DNA of 31,912 nt from Oppiella nova (GCA_905397405.1 CAJPVJ010000213.1:1-31912); one strand, 5' to 3'. Positions 1 through 13,266 are shown, numbered from the stretch's first letter. Notes: generated by a model not told the origin, from the letters alone. Translations and numbers: made by a program.

Positions 1-238
1 TTCAATCCATTCAAAGATATCATTTATAATATACTAACTTACTGTAATCATACAAATACAAGTCCCTAGGTTAAATTTATAATCAGTTAATGAGTAACAT
101 TAAAGTGTTTATTTGTGTTTTAATATAATAAAATAATAGAAAGTACATTTAAGTCATATAAAGTACAGTAAGGTGCGGATAATGTGTTACAAGTTTGAAT
201 TTAATTTTTGAAAAAGTTATTTGAATGAACGCATTAAA
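1..238. repeat. Dispersed repeat, copy 1 (empty MITE site)
   Basis: This segment matches 6208-6332 plus 6736-6848 essentially base for base. Copy 2 is interrupted by a 403-bp insertion after the TA that corresponds to 124-125 here. Similarity stops near 238, after 'gcattaaa'. The left limit is unknown because the window begins inside the repeat. No coding potential is seen. It works as a natural empty site that defines the borders of the MITE in copy 2. Confidence 0.9.
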
Positions 239-1793
239 GCATGACCAAACTGTAGCTTATTTATCGGACATTATCATATCATAGGTGTGTTTACGGAATA
301 ATTTTTAATATTAGTTATAACTTAATTCCATTTATTGTAAGAATGTTTAGGTTATAAAATATATTTTATTAAACATTGCTTTTGATTAGAAATATGAGTC
401 CATAACTAAACACAAAATTAAATCGACAACAGATTCAGGTAATAGTGTTAATGTCACTCATTCTCTCAATATGTGATCAGTTCATTGCAAATGCCTTCCA
501 AAGTGTATCAGAATAATAGCAAATCATTAATGGTTTGCCATTCATTCACAATCACTCTAATTGTCATTATTTGATTGCATTTGAAACAAACACTTAATTC
601 TTCGCAATCGTTTTGAAATTTGATTTATTAATAAATAATACTTTAAATTTTATATATAAAATTGACATAAATAAGTAAATTTGTCGTTATTATATAATGA
701 GTATTTAAATAATTAAAAACAAATTATTTTTATCATTGTTATTTAATAATTAAATACCTGTACAACACAAGTATATTTAGTAATGGTCTTGTTAGTTGAT
801 TCTTGCGAAATGGTAACAACTCAAAAATTATATTACTTTTAGTATTATTAAAATAATACTTAAAAACCATTGAAGAATTTTTATATTAATATATTGTTCA
901 TAAATAAAAGTGAAGTATAAAACGATTAAAATATCATAGAGAATAGCATAATATTAAGATTGCTTTGGTTAGCATTTCTGGTGAGACTCTGTGCACAGAT
1001 TTCAAGAGAAAATAGTTTATATTAAAGACAAAATAAATGAAGTCATTAGACATATGTTACCTAAATATTAAGTGTTTGCACTTTAATAGTATGAATGTTT
1101 TTGTCAGATTAGCTTAAGTCAATTTTCACTATACTTTTGCTCTCTATAAATAGGATTTGTCTCATCAAAATTAATATAAGTTATATTTTTAAAATTAATC
1201 ACAACATTAAAAGGCCATTGATTGTAAGTTATTATATTTTATTTACATTTAATTCAATTAATTAGTTCAGATACTTTAATTATTTACAATAATTGTAAAC
1301 AATATACTGTATATACAAAATATTGAGTCCCCAATCATTTCTAAGACATTATTCACAAACTTAAACAAAACAAATTTAATTTGCTTTTGTAATATTATGT
1401 TCAAAAATTCTTTTAATATAGTTTTCAAATCATTTTCAAAATAATTATTTTTGAAAAAATTGTTTCACACTTTTATAAACACAAGCGAAAGATAAAATAG
1501 TAAATTTGTTTCACTTATTGAATGTCAGAATAACGGATAACTGGAAGAAAATATATTTTATTCTTATTTAAGAAAAGTTTATGTGCTTTTTGTTTTACAC
1601 AAACAAGTAGTAGTGATATAGAAATCTAAAACATATATCCACTGTAAACATGTTATTATTGGTGACATATTTAGTCGTTTTCTCTTCAAACACACACTTT
1701 CATCGAATCCCGGTTTACACGACAAACACAACACAAACTTAGCTTTAGTTTAGTTTAGGAGATGAATGGTATGAAAGTGAGAGAAGAAATAGC

Positions 1794-1821
1794 AGAGAGA
1801 GAGAGAGAGAGAGAGAGAGAG
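1794..1821. repeat. (AG)n microsatellite
   Basis: An uninterrupted AG/GA dinucleotide run of about 28 bp. Three further runs of the same dinucleotide occur in the window. Confidence 0.95.
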
Positions 1822-2651
1822 GTTAGGGAGTAAATAAAGTAATGTAAGGATATGTTAAGAATAGTGAGCAGAAGCACTAAACAGCTTTGAAACACCACTT
1901 TCTTAAGGTGTTTCTCATTTCATCGGATATTTGTTTACTTTAAACATTATATTAATTGTTTCAATAAATAATAATTAATATTACTATAATTAATACTATT
2001 AATCAAAATAATGCAATTGATATAAGTTATATTTGTTAGGAATTTACAAAAGTGTATTGTAACTCTCGTTTAATTTGAAATGGTTAATAAAATTGGTTTT
2101 GAATACTTTTGTATTTATTTGGGACAACTACATAAATACAATAAATGTTTCAATATTTATTTATAACTAATTCAATAAAATTATGATGATGAATTACTTT
2201 ACTGTTTGGGGGCATGACAGTCATATTAAAATATCATTAAAATAGAATTTTCCTTGCAGATATTTGATATTGAAAAGTCAAATAAATGTGATAGACTACT
2301 GTACAATATACAGTAGTGCATCGATAATACACTATGAATGCAAATAAGAGCTATTGACTAAAAGAGAGAAATAATGATCATACCTTTGTGACCACTATAC
2401 ACTATATTTATATCAAACACTTAACTTGTGTTTAGTGTTTACCGTATATTCCATCTTATTGTTAACAATGAGATTCATATTAGTATTAAGAATCCAATCA
2501 TACTGTTATACTGTTTATTAAATTTTCTATTTTAAATGTCACATTTAAAAATGATTTAATAAATTTTATTCAAATAATAAATTCATATACAATTGTATAA
2601 TTTAGTAATGTTGAATGTATCAAGTCGGTTATTTTTATTAAATATTATAAT

Positions 2652-2677
2652 TCTCTCTCTCTCTCTCTCTCTCTCTC
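2652..2677. repeat. (TC)n microsatellite
   Basis: An uninterrupted TC/CT run of about 26 bp in AT-rich non-coding DNA. Confidence 0.95.
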
Positions 2678-3706
2678 GATATAATACAGGATATTCAATA
2701 ATTTTGAAAATTTCTTGTGGTTTAAAAGTAATTATTAGTTTTATTTATATTTAAAATAATTTATGAGTTACTTAGAGAAATGTTGTGAAATAACAATTCT
2801 ATAAAAATCTGAATAACTATAAAATATAATGTTAAATAAAGAAATGTAAACTATTATACAATATTTATTTATTAAATGCCTATTTTTATAAATATTTAAA
2901 TTTATTGAACCTTCAAATGAATTTGGGGAACATTTAGATTCAAGAATTAGTGTCTAATTGAATACATAAAGCAATGAATGAATGCTTGCTCTCAAGTTTA
3001 AACAGAGACTCAACAGAGAATCTCTGACTTGTGAGAGAAACAGAGTTTGTGTGCAAAACAAAACGTATTAAAAGTGACTCGAGTCATAATCTTAAGTGAA
3101 AGAGTATAGCATTATTACTAAAGTATTGAATGTGAACATGTATTTCCTTATATCATATGTTACTTTCAACTTTATTTTCTCTTTTATTTTATAAAATATT
3201 AAAACCTAAATGCTATAATAATGTATTGTTAATAATTATAATGAATGGGAAGTGTGAGCGCTAGAGAGGGCCGGTGTTTAGTCCTCACCAATACTTCAAT
3301 TCTCGTGTCTAATGTTTATACTGTAATGTAATGTAATTATTTTTAGACTCAATATTACATAAAACTAATTAAAAGACTAAACAAAAGCAAAGAATATGTT
3401 GAGACAAAAATCTTAGTAAAACTGGTATTAATAACAATTATTATCTATAAATTTATATAAATATATAAAATATCTACATTTGAAACTCTTATGAGTGGTT
3501 AACACGCATTGGCATGACTTCAATCATTTAACAATTTTATATTATTCTTATAATCCTAACGATAGTATATTTATTAATATAAATTAAATTATATTTTCCA
3601 TAAATTGTCATATTATCCAAATGCCAATTATAAATTCTAATTTTTTATTTAAAAAGTAAAAACAGTTTAGCAAAGACATACAAATGAGGTTAATGTCTAA
3701 TGATAA

Positions 3707-3842
3707 GGCGGCGTGCATAAAGTACATACGCACTGGTAGGGGGAGGGGGTCATGCCAAATCGTATGTCACCATGTTAAATTCCTATGTACGATGGGTGTG
3801 TAGGAGGGAGGGTGGTCAATTTTTGATCAAAATTTTGCCGCC
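3707..3842. mobile_element. Short Harbinger-like MITE candidate
   Basis: A 136-bp island much richer in G than its surroundings begins GGCGGC and ends GCCGCC. It is flanked on both sides by TAA (3704-3706 and 3843-3845), which fits the 3-bp TWA target duplication of PIF/Harbinger elements. The inside contains G-runs (gggggaggggg, then ggagggagggtgg) and no ORF. Only 6 bp of terminal inverted repeat can be seen, so the family is an inference. Confidence 0.4.
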
Positions 3843-3845
3843 TAA

Positions 3846-4464
3846 TAGGATTATAGGATGCATTACTTGTTAAAAGGTATATATTATCGCACGTATCTTC
3901 AAATAAGCAATGTCAGAGTTTCACACCACCCAAAAGTAAATGGCTATGTTCACTGAAAATAGAATTTGCAATGTTTTTACAAGTTGTAAAATGTATTTTT
4001 AAAATATGTTGTTTTAAATATGTTGCAATACCTACACCAAAATTATATACAAACGTATATAATATTTAATAAATAGTATATTGTACTACGGTATATTATT
4101 TTGTCATACAATTAAGTGTTCATAATTAATCTACCAGTATTATAATATAAATTATTTATATATTTAATCACTAATTAATATAATTAAAATTTCAATATGA
4201 TAAGCTTTATGGTAGCTTAACTAATAAAATTAAATGTTATAATATATATAATTATAATTTATAACATTTTATTTATCAAATTAGTTAGCAAGAATATGCT
4301 GATAATGTAGGTAGTATACATATCAGAGGTGCTAGCTCTACAAACTTATGTATTTATTTTAGAATAGATCCCTAATAATGAATTTTGGTTTTGGCTAGAT
4401 TTATATTAGGTTTTTAAATTATTTCAAGGTTTATTAAACATATTTTTACATATACACTATAATA
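3846..4464. other. AT-rich non-coding, with a hairpin
   Basis: No gene is visible. The only structure noticed is the imperfect inverted repeat at 4215-4289, listed separately. Probable KCNQ intron. Confidence 0.5.
4215..4289. repeat. Imperfect inverted repeat / hairpin
   Basis: The left arm (4215-4242) contains gcttaactaat and aaatgttataa. The right arm (4259-4289) contains their reverse complements, ttataacattt and attagttagc. Together they give a stem of about 28 bp with some mismatches around an AT loop. It may be a decayed MITE or chance in AT-rich DNA. Confidence 0.5.
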
Positions 4465-4992
4465 CAAAACGTGTCCCGGATTAATCTTAACGATTTCAAA
4501 TTGTAATAACTTTTTTATTTTAAGAAAGAAGCTTATGTTTTGGGACAGTTTATTTTCTGACAAATCACAACAAATTATAGGTTATCTATTGATTTTATTA
4601 TTGTTACGGATATTGTCTTAATAAGTCTAAAATCATCTGCTGTTGGAATTTAATAAAAGGTCAGATACCCGTTTATATGCTAGCAGTTATTTCTACAATA
4701 AAAAACTTAAAACTTTAAAACAGCTAAAACTTAAATATTTGATCAAAATGTCTCAATTAATGACATTAAGTATTAAAAATCAATAAGTTTTTCGTGTAAA
4801 TATTGCTTATTAAGTATTTTAGACCAAACAAGATAAAATTTTAAGGGGTTATATGTTAAAAATCTCGGGAAAATTATATAATATTGATAACGGGAATTTC
4901 AGGTGACCAGAGTAAGATAGCGTTATTTATATGAAATATATCGATGCTATTCAGTGCTCTATAAAGTGTTATTAATCCGGACCACCCTTCTG
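4465..4992. mobile_element. Non-autonomous mariner/Tc1-like element candidate
   Basis: The left end (CAAAACGTGTCCCGGATTAAT) and the reverse complement of the right end (CAGAAGGGTGGTCCGGATTA...) match over about 21 bp with one gap and a few substitutions. TA lies immediately outside both ends (4463-4464 and 4993-4994), as expected for Tc1/mariner elements. The 528-bp body has no ORF, so it is non-autonomous or heavily decayed. Family assignment rests on the TA duplication and the TIR form only. Confidence 0.5.
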
Positions 4993-4994
4993 TA

Positions 4995-6207
4995 TATGAG
5001 AGAAGTTATAAATTTAACAATATATGTATACTAACTATATACAGTAATAATAAAAATAAAATTCCTTAAGAAATTAATTATTTATATAAAAATATATTAT
5101 ACTTCCAGCAATAAAAATAATTTTGTTTTTATATTTTCAATTTTCATTATACTTTTGATTCAGTAAAATTAATTTTTCAATATAAAAATACACTTTCTTG
5201 TTAGCACATAAATACTATATAATATTTTATAGAATATACGTTTAGTATAGTATAGTATAAAATTTTATATTGTTTTAGATAAGCCATAAAACATAAAAAA
5301 GAAAAATTGTGATTTCTTTTTATAATGTTTTTAGAAATTGTTATGATTTGTGAGCAGTTGTACAGTAGTGAGAGATAATCAAAAGTAAGGTTTCATGTAC
5401 TGTAGCATACAATATACAAAGTATATGTGTAAATATTGGTCACACAAATAAAATAAATTAAATTGATTGTTTATAAGATAATATTATATGTATTCAGTTT
5501 CTTAATTTAATGATTTTATTTATTTAAATTGAGTTCACTTTACATAGAATGGCAAATATTCTCCAATACTCACCATTATTTTGTTTAAAAGCAATAAAAT
5601 CTCTTTGAATCCAAGTTTAAGACTTTGGAAAGCAAACGGAAATTGCAAAAAGCAATAACTGTTTTGTGAAACCCAAACTTTAAATCAATTTTTGACTTCA
5701 AATTGAAAATTCTTTAGTCATTTATTTTCGACATAATATTCGATATATTGTGGGATAAGAGTTGATCACAAATTCAATATATAAATATATAAAGACAAGA
5801 AAATCAAAGTGAGTTTCAACTCCCCTTTAATGCTACTGTCATAATACAATACACTACTCTCAAATAATATTAAAGCCAAGCTGAAACTCTCTTTTTGATT
5901 TACTTCACTTCATATGGAGACGATTGTGTATTATATGAAAAATAGAGTCTTTTTATATTAGGATCAAAGTTTGCAACGAATGAAAATTTCTTATTATAAA
6001 TGATTGTTCAAAATATATGTGATTTATGCCAAACAAATGAATAAAACACATATTCTTCTAATAATCTTTAGTACAGTATATTGACTTTCATTCCCATAAA
6101 ATAACATATGAATGCAAATAGTGTTGAACACATTTTTATATTATAATTTTATACTATAAGCACATCAAGAATATTCAGTTGACGTGTTGGTGTGAAATTT
6201 GTGTCTT
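4995..6207. other. AT-rich non-coding stretch
   Basis: No coding exon, RNA gene or clear repeat was recognised. Probable continuation of the KCNQ intron. Confidence 0.5.
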
Positions 6208-6848
6208 CAATCCATTCAAAGATATCATTTATAATATACTAACTTACTGTAATCATACAAATACAAGTCCCTAGGTTAAATTTATAATCAGTTAATGAGT
6301 AACATTAAAGTGTTTATTTGTGTTTTAATATACCGTATTCCCGCACATCCACCGGCATGCCGGTATAAAGTGAGATTGATGATACTGCCGGTATACTCCG
6401 GGGTATACCGGCATGCCGTAATAAGTGAGGTGTAAATTATGATTTTTAATATTTTGTTATATAAATGCTTTATAAATAGACATTAGCCATATCCATCTTG
6501 TTACACTTATCATATGGCTGCTTATTTTTGTTGTATAATAGGTTTTTGTTACAAAAACACATAAATATAAATAAAATTAATACTAGTTCAAGCAATGGTT
6601 CAAGCTTATACATGACTATTCATAGCTATGTACCTCACTTTATAACGGCATGCCGGTAGAGTATCATAAGGCCATTTTTGTAAAAATGATCAATCTCGTT
6701 TATAACGGCATGCCGGTGGATGTGCGGGAATACGGTAATAAAATAATAGAAAGTACATTTAAGTCATATAAAGTACAGTAAGGTGCGGATAATGTGTTAC
6801 AAGTTTGAATTTAATTTTTGAAAAAGTTATTTGAATGAACGCATTAAA
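6208..6848. repeat. Dispersed repeat, copy 2 (filled by a MITE)
   Basis: This is the second copy of the sequence at 1-238, split into 6208-6332 and 6736-6848 by the MITE at 6333-6735. Removing the insertion and one TA restores copy 1 exactly around the site. Sequences beyond 238 and beyond 6848 are unrelated, so this is a dispersed repeat and not a simple 6.2-kb tandem duplication. Confidence 0.9.
6333..6735. mobile_element. MITE with 30-bp perfect TIRs and TA duplication
   Basis: This 403-bp insertion starts CCGTATTCCCGC and ends GCGGGAATACGG. The terminal 30 bp are perfect inverted complements, and similarity continues to about 47 bp. TA flanks both ends (6331-6332 and 6736-6737) and is single at the empty site (124-125). 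A palindromic core, CGGCATGCCG, is present twice near each end: about 6352 and 6408 on the left, about 6646 and 6706 on the right. Each core is followed by a tataa.gtgag-like tail pointing inward. Two direct copies inside each inverted end is the IR/DR plan known from some Tc1/mariner transposons, where the transposase binds both copies. There is no ORF, so it is non-autonomous. The TA duplication favours Tc1/mariner; ISL2EU-type elements also use 2-bp targets. Confidence 0.88.
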
Positions 6849-8724
6849 AGCATCTGGTTTGACATCGAATAAATAGCCTGTAATAGTATAGTATCCACAC
6901 AAATGCCTTATTAAAAATTATAATCAATATTGAATTAAGGTAAATAACATTCTTACAAATCCAATATTTTATATAAAATAATTTAGCATTAAAATAAAGA
7001 TTGTAATAGTATAACTTAATATAATTATGCTATTCACTGTGATTTGGTATTGATATCTTAAAAAATTTCAAATTTATGAAAAAATTTAAAAAATAATAAT
7101 TAAATAAAATAAGAATAATAAGAATAATAAGAATAATAAGAATCTTAAATAAAGTGCAAAATATGTTCAAATGGTGTGAATGTTGGGGCGAATTGTGTTG
7201 CATTGAGTGCCGTTATGTGNAATAAGAATAATAAGAATCTTAAATAAAGTGCAAAATATGTTCAAATGGTGTGAATGTTGGGGCGAATTGTGTTGCATTG
7301 AGTGCCGTTATGTGTCGCCATAAGTCAAACATAATAACAATGATAAAGTGTACAGAATTTGAATTTACTTGTTACTATTACTGTTAGTTACTATTATAGT
7401 TCACGAATAAATGTTTAGGTAGATGAAAAGTGCATCAAATAAATCTAATAATATTATGAATTTCGCTTTTCTGAGTTCAATACAGATATCATATTTATAT
7501 ATTAGAAATGCATTGAAAGACAAGACAACTATGAGTTTTAAGGGGTAATCCTTTTTGACAGAATTTGCGCTCAAGTGATGATATGTTTATTGATTTGAAA
7601 TGATAACTACATTGAAAAGTGTACATTGATGAAATAATATACGGGAGTAATTGTATAGTGAACAATTTAATTGATTGTAATAAATGATAGATATATAGAG
7701 TAATACTTTGTGGTAACCTTTTATAATAATTGTATAGTTATGAAGATATAGACAATTGGTTTAATGTTTTCTCAAATGATATATTGCATGATATACTCAC
7801 ATGAGTTTTATCTATACGTTTGGCTTTAAAAATAATAAAATAGTTTTCTATTTAAATGGTTGAGAAAATTTTCATCTGATGTTCATTGAAATATAACACA
7901 AAATGTTAAACTTATTTCTATATTAAACGTAAGACCTAGTTTATAGTTTGATTATTTTGATAAATTATTTATTTATTATTTATAATTTTTTAAAAAGTCA
8001 CACAATATGGAAAGAAACTGAATTTTATTTTATGAAATATAAGAATTAATAAATACAAAAAACTATTTGAAATGAATTATTATTTAAGTTTACATTTGAT
8101 ATTAAAATTGATATATTTGTGCAAAACTATATAATCAATTAAAATATATAAAGAAAATGTTCACATTATAAGGAAGTCTAGATCAGGTCTTCTTAATTAT
8201 ATTTATGCATATTTTATGATATTTTATTATACTTATGTTATTATCAACAGTTATACCAATTCTTATAATTTATATCATCTCATTTGACTAACCAAATTCT
8301 TTTTAACAAATTCTATACATTTATTTTAGAAAATTATTCAAAATGAACAAATGATAATAAGGTTTATCTTTATTATAAGAATTCATGGTTTAAAAGTATT
8401 TCAGTGTTTAATGCTTTTATTAAATTACAGGAATATTAAAATAGAGTTGAAAAGTTTTATGTTTCCTAACCACACATATTATAATTCATGTATTTTTATA
8501 AACAATATAAAAGCATCCATAACACTTATTCACATGTAAATAAATTCCATGTTTAACTTTTTATAAAGTTTGTTTATTTTAATAATAAATAATAACATAT
8601 TAAATGCCATGAATTACCGGTGATTGAAATGAGTAGTTAATGATGATACTGAATGTTGGCAATAATCACTTGTAAGATATAATAAAATATTAGTCAATAA
8701 TTGATGAGTGATTAGTATTAGTGG
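6849..8724. other. AT-rich non-coding, containing an assembly gap
   Basis: No gene was recognised. A (taagaa)n-like AT-rich patch sits at about 7105-7140, followed by an N-separated duplicate, listed separately. Short ORFs here look like chance products of AT-rich DNA. Confidence 0.5.
7126..7314. repeat. 94-bp exact duplicate around a single N (assembly join)
   Basis: 7126-7219 and 7221-7314 are identical over 94 bp, and the one N in the window sits between them at 7220. This is the pattern expected when two overlapping contig ends are scaffolded with a one-base gap and not merged. It should be treated as one copy. Confidence 0.85.
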
Positions 8725-9024
8725 TTATTTGGATTTACAATGTATTGTCAGATTGGCTTCAATTACATGATGAAGACAATTGGCTGAGAGTATGACAATG
8801 AGTTGCGAAAGAATATAAATATAACAAAATTGTGATATGAATCCAATGAATCCATAATTTGCATAATTATAAGGCGAAGAATTGGTTTCAAAATGATATC
8901 GAGTTATGACTTCATATAAAATATGATTGTCATGTATTTGTACGCATTTTGAATGTTTGCATATTTCTTTTATGTTATTATTTGCAAATTCAAAGCCGTA
9001 ATAGTCTTTGAAACTATCAAACAA
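8725..9024 (-). CDS. Possible coding fragment, membrane-protein-like, unidentified
   Basis: An open frame of about 99 codons ends in TAA, and its first codon (9024) is TTG, so there is no good start. Codon choice is more mixed than in surrounding chance ORFs. The second half contains a hydrophobic stretch around IGFISQFCYIYILSQLIVIL that could span a membrane. I do not recognise the family; an exon of a multi-pass receptor would fit, but so would a chance ORF. It lies on the same strand as KCNQ, inside its presumed intron, and is not part of KCNQ as far as I can see. Confidence 0.2.
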   Translation of the reverse strand: MFDSFKDYYGFEFANNNIKEICKHSKCVQIHDNHILYEVITRYHFETNSSPYNYANYGFIGFISQFCYIYILSQLIVILSANCLHHVIEANLTIHCKSK

Positions 9025-12000
9025 AACATTATATTTTATTAGATTTTTCTCTATTTATTTACTTATTATTTATTGTTTTAATCGATGAAAAACCTGGATC
9101 TAAGAAAATGATGTCTTAAGAAAAGTAAAATAAATTGCCAACATATTTATTATAATAATAATAAACAGAAATATTAAAGACTTGTATTGGAGTTATATTA
9201 TTAGAATCGCGTAAATCAAACATTAGTCGTATTTCTCATAAATATTTACTAAATATTTATGAAATAAGAATTTAAATAAAACAAAAGTAATTCATATTAA
9301 ATAAGCAATTCTTGTATAAAATCATTAAATATAAACTTCCATAAATTAATATCAAAGAGAATTTTGAGTTTAATAATAAAACTCAATTACAATAATTCAC
9401 AGATATATTTGGATTTAAATTATATTTTCATATGATTTTCATTATATATAAAATTTGCTTTATATTCATAAATTGGACCATCATTTGTTTTTAAATCAAT
9501 TCTAAATAATATAGCTTAATAGCATTTTTAAATTTATTTTATTGATATAGTTTATTTTTTACTCATTTAGAAAATTTTCAAAACATAAATAAAATTCACT
9601 TTCTATAATCGTCATCTATAAATATATTATAACGACATTTAAATAATAATTTCAAATTGATTGCTATTTATGTGATTGACATTTAAGTTATTTTTGTTAA
9701 GAATATAATATTATAATATTAGTTTTTGTATTTTTATTATGATGGTAAACTGATAAAAATAGTTTGCGTTAATTATTGTGATTTAAAATATAATAAGTAT
9801 AAAAATCTATAACTATTCTATTAAAACATAAATATCGTATCAAAAATTATTATTACAAATAAACAATTATTAGTTAACTTTAGTCTAATATAATTGATAC
9901 TCTATTTTAATATAAGTGTCAAATTAAAACTCAAATCAAACACCAAAATAAATGCTCACAAAACTCTATGAGCCGGCAAACTATCAAATGAATCATTCAC
10001 TAATTATTTTCAATGATTTATTGCTCGTTAGAATGAGTGGTTAAATGAAAATAAATTATCAATTAAATGCTAAACACACTTCTTATGTCTTTCTATGTCA
10101 TCTCTTTCTACCATTTTATTCACAAAGAATTTAGTATTAGTTTTAAAAAAATTAGTGAACACATGACTTGTAAATTCACATTTATTTAGATGACAAATTT
10201 CATAGTAATCTAATTTGAGCATCGAAAATGGGAATCAATTTTAAAATAAATGGTAAAATGTAAAACATAAGATTGTATTCTGGATAAAATAAGTTCATTT
10301 GCTTTGATGTTGACATTTGTAGAAGATTACTTTAAATAATATTGTTATTCATTTTATGATTCTTATATCATAATACTAATCACAAGTGTTAATTACACAT
10401 GGTCATACATATTTACACTAAAACCAAGTGTTTTTGCGTAACAAGAATGAAAAGATTGTGTCCAAGGTATTTTGACATTTAAGCCAAATAGTGGCACAAA
10501 CTGTTTGTCTTTTCCCTCATTCCCTCATACTTTACTCACTTTTTACTGCTTTTAATCAATAGATGTTTACCAACAAAACAACACTTTTATCCCTATATAG
10601 TATTATATCTTATACTGTATTCTGAACTGTATTGTAAATACTTTATTATATAAATAAGTATTTCTTATAATCTTCTCTATTCTAGACATGCAGTCCTCAC
10701 CCCATCCTTCTCTATATGGACTTAATCTGAGAAATCATATGAAATTCATTATATTACTACTTAACAAGTAATTAATTAAATGAAAAGTACAACAAATGTA
10801 ATGAAAGCAAACATTCATTTGTTTGTCTCATTATATATTCAATGGTTTGCTATTCTCCTCACTCCTCAGTATATTTATAAAACCAATTATTTAATAATAG
10901 TTTCAATTGCTTTGTAGTTCAAACATTCTGACAATCGATACTTTTTTCATTTATACCGACAATCATTTCATAGCAACTTTTCAAAAAATGTATTATATAT
11001 TTGAATGCAAATGTATTTTTATTTGTTGCCGTTTTATGTATTTTGTTTGCACGTCTCATATAAGGTATATAAGGTATTACTGTAGCATAGATATGATGTA
11101 CTCAATTGTATTATGAATTAAAACTTTGTATAATATATGACAAACTAGATACATGGTGTGGACAGTACTTTATAATTGGTATATTTGTGTACAATTGTGA
11201 TCCAAATGGCATTTAAATGAAATGAAAAGATTTAGCGTGACTTTGGTTTGACAGAAGTGTAACTCATGTACTCATGTAGTCATGTAATGACAGTTAGATT
11301 CGTCACGTTCTCTCTTCTTAGACTTAAATTCATTTCCAATTAAACAATAGATTCTCACAAATAATATAACATACATTGAAATACAATGTAATGACCAGAT
11401 TTAAGCATTTAATCTAAACAAATAATCGCTATTGAAAATACAATTAAAATATTTCATATCAACTGGTATACAATAATTGTATTGGAATTGAATTTAATAA
11501 CGTTAATAATTACTGGGTTTATAAATTATCATTTTTATTAGCATTGTCTATAAACAACATATTGACTAAAATATAAAGGTTAATTTATATCAAATTAAAC
11601 TTTTAAATGTTAAATCATAACTGTACATAACTGTAATTCAAAAATTTATTAACTCATTAATTTATTAATTATAGTAACAATCTATAAAAATAAAATGTAA
11701 TTTAAACATTTGCAATTAACATTAAAATATTTAACTAATTGCAATTAAAGTATTTCCCAGTGGTAAACAAAAACTTGTCTATTGTATAAATTAATTCAAT
11801 TATTTGATATGAAATAGAAATTACGGATAAATACAGTACATTGCTTAATTGGTACTCATAGGCTGCATATCTATACTTTTGTATATTAGCAGCATTTTAA
11901 TTAAATGAACGTTTTTTAAAATACAGTTTAAATATTTAATTAGGAGTTATTGCACATCGTATTAACTAATCAGAGTATTATCCGTATCACAAAATTAAAC

Positions 12001-13223
12001 AAATTATTAATATAGCAAAACTCATTATAGGCTAAGCTTTTAATCATATATTATTATATATAAATAGTAGTCATCGAACCATAAATTGAGATAAATGTCA
12101 GAATCAATAGGCAACACATTTTTTATTAGAGTATAATTAAAATAATTAAACATTTTCGTAATGATATTAATACCAATGATGTGTACAATAAAAAATATAT
12201 TCCTCATTTCTGATTAATATATTCTCAATTCAACGATTATTGACACAAATTATTAAAATTTTTAAATATTCGATCGAAGGATCAAGGAACATACAAAAAT
12301 CACATACAGTATAATATACTATACTACTAATATACTATATTATAGTCAAATGTGCCAAATCCTCACAAATATTAAATATTAAATTCATTTATTATTGTGC
12401 TGGTTAAGTTCTAAAATTACTATAAAAATCGTGAATATTTTCGGAACTTTTAGATAATGTTTTGATTTGAAAAATTATTCATATTTGTACAGTATAAGAG
12501 TTAAAAATTGTATCTGGCTAAATATATATTCATAATTCCAATTCAATTTATTATTTATCAATTCAACTTAAAATATTTGTATTGGTTTTCAATATTTTGT
12601 TAAATGTTTTACATGGGATACAAAATAGCTAAAATTGGTAAAATACCCTCAATTGCATTGTTTTTCAATAAAATAGAAAATTTATTTAAAATAGTTACTT
12701 TCAATACAAAACAAAAATCGTGTAATGCTTTCGTAATCATTTTACTACTGTATATTGAATCTAAAATCTTGTATTCTAACAAGTACTATAAGTGTTACAC
12801 TAAATCCTGAGGTTTAATATTCAATATTCATTTATATTATCAAAAGTAGGTATTTTTGCTTTTATAATTATTATTGTAATTATAATTTATTACAAAGATA
12901 TAATAAATAAACAATTATAACGACCTTGGGAAAAATACTGTGTTTTACAATTTATATAAAGTAATTAATTTTAATAAACAAACTGTTGTTATAAAAGGCA
13001 ACTTTTTCTCCGTCACAACCCATAAAACAATTGGAGAAATAGAAGACAAATATAAATACATGACATTCTTTGAACTCTGCCTTAAAAGTCATCATTAATT
13101 TAATAATAACATCAGAGTTACTCGAAAGTAAATTACAGCTCATTTGAAAATTTGAGTGAATTAAGATTTGTTTAAATTTATTGCAAACTTTATATTCTAT
13201 ACACTAAGAAATTGAGTGAGTGA

Positions 13224-13266
<43 letters not shown>

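Larger units (their letters stand above)
239..3703. other. AT-rich non-coding stretch, probably KCNQ intron
   Basis: No convincing coding exon is seen on either strand. The stretch is AT-rich and contains two (GA)n/(CT)n microsatellites, listed separately. It lies downstream of the minus-strand KCNQ exon at 13733-14007, so it is most simply part of a long KCNQ intron. Very short exons of about 90 bp could be missed by eye in DNA of this composition. Confidence 0.5.

Noticed and set aside
1-6848. A 6.2-kb tandem duplication (start of window equals 6208 onward)
   Set aside because: Similarity ends after 238 bp and the following sequences are unrelated, so only a short dispersed repeat is shared.
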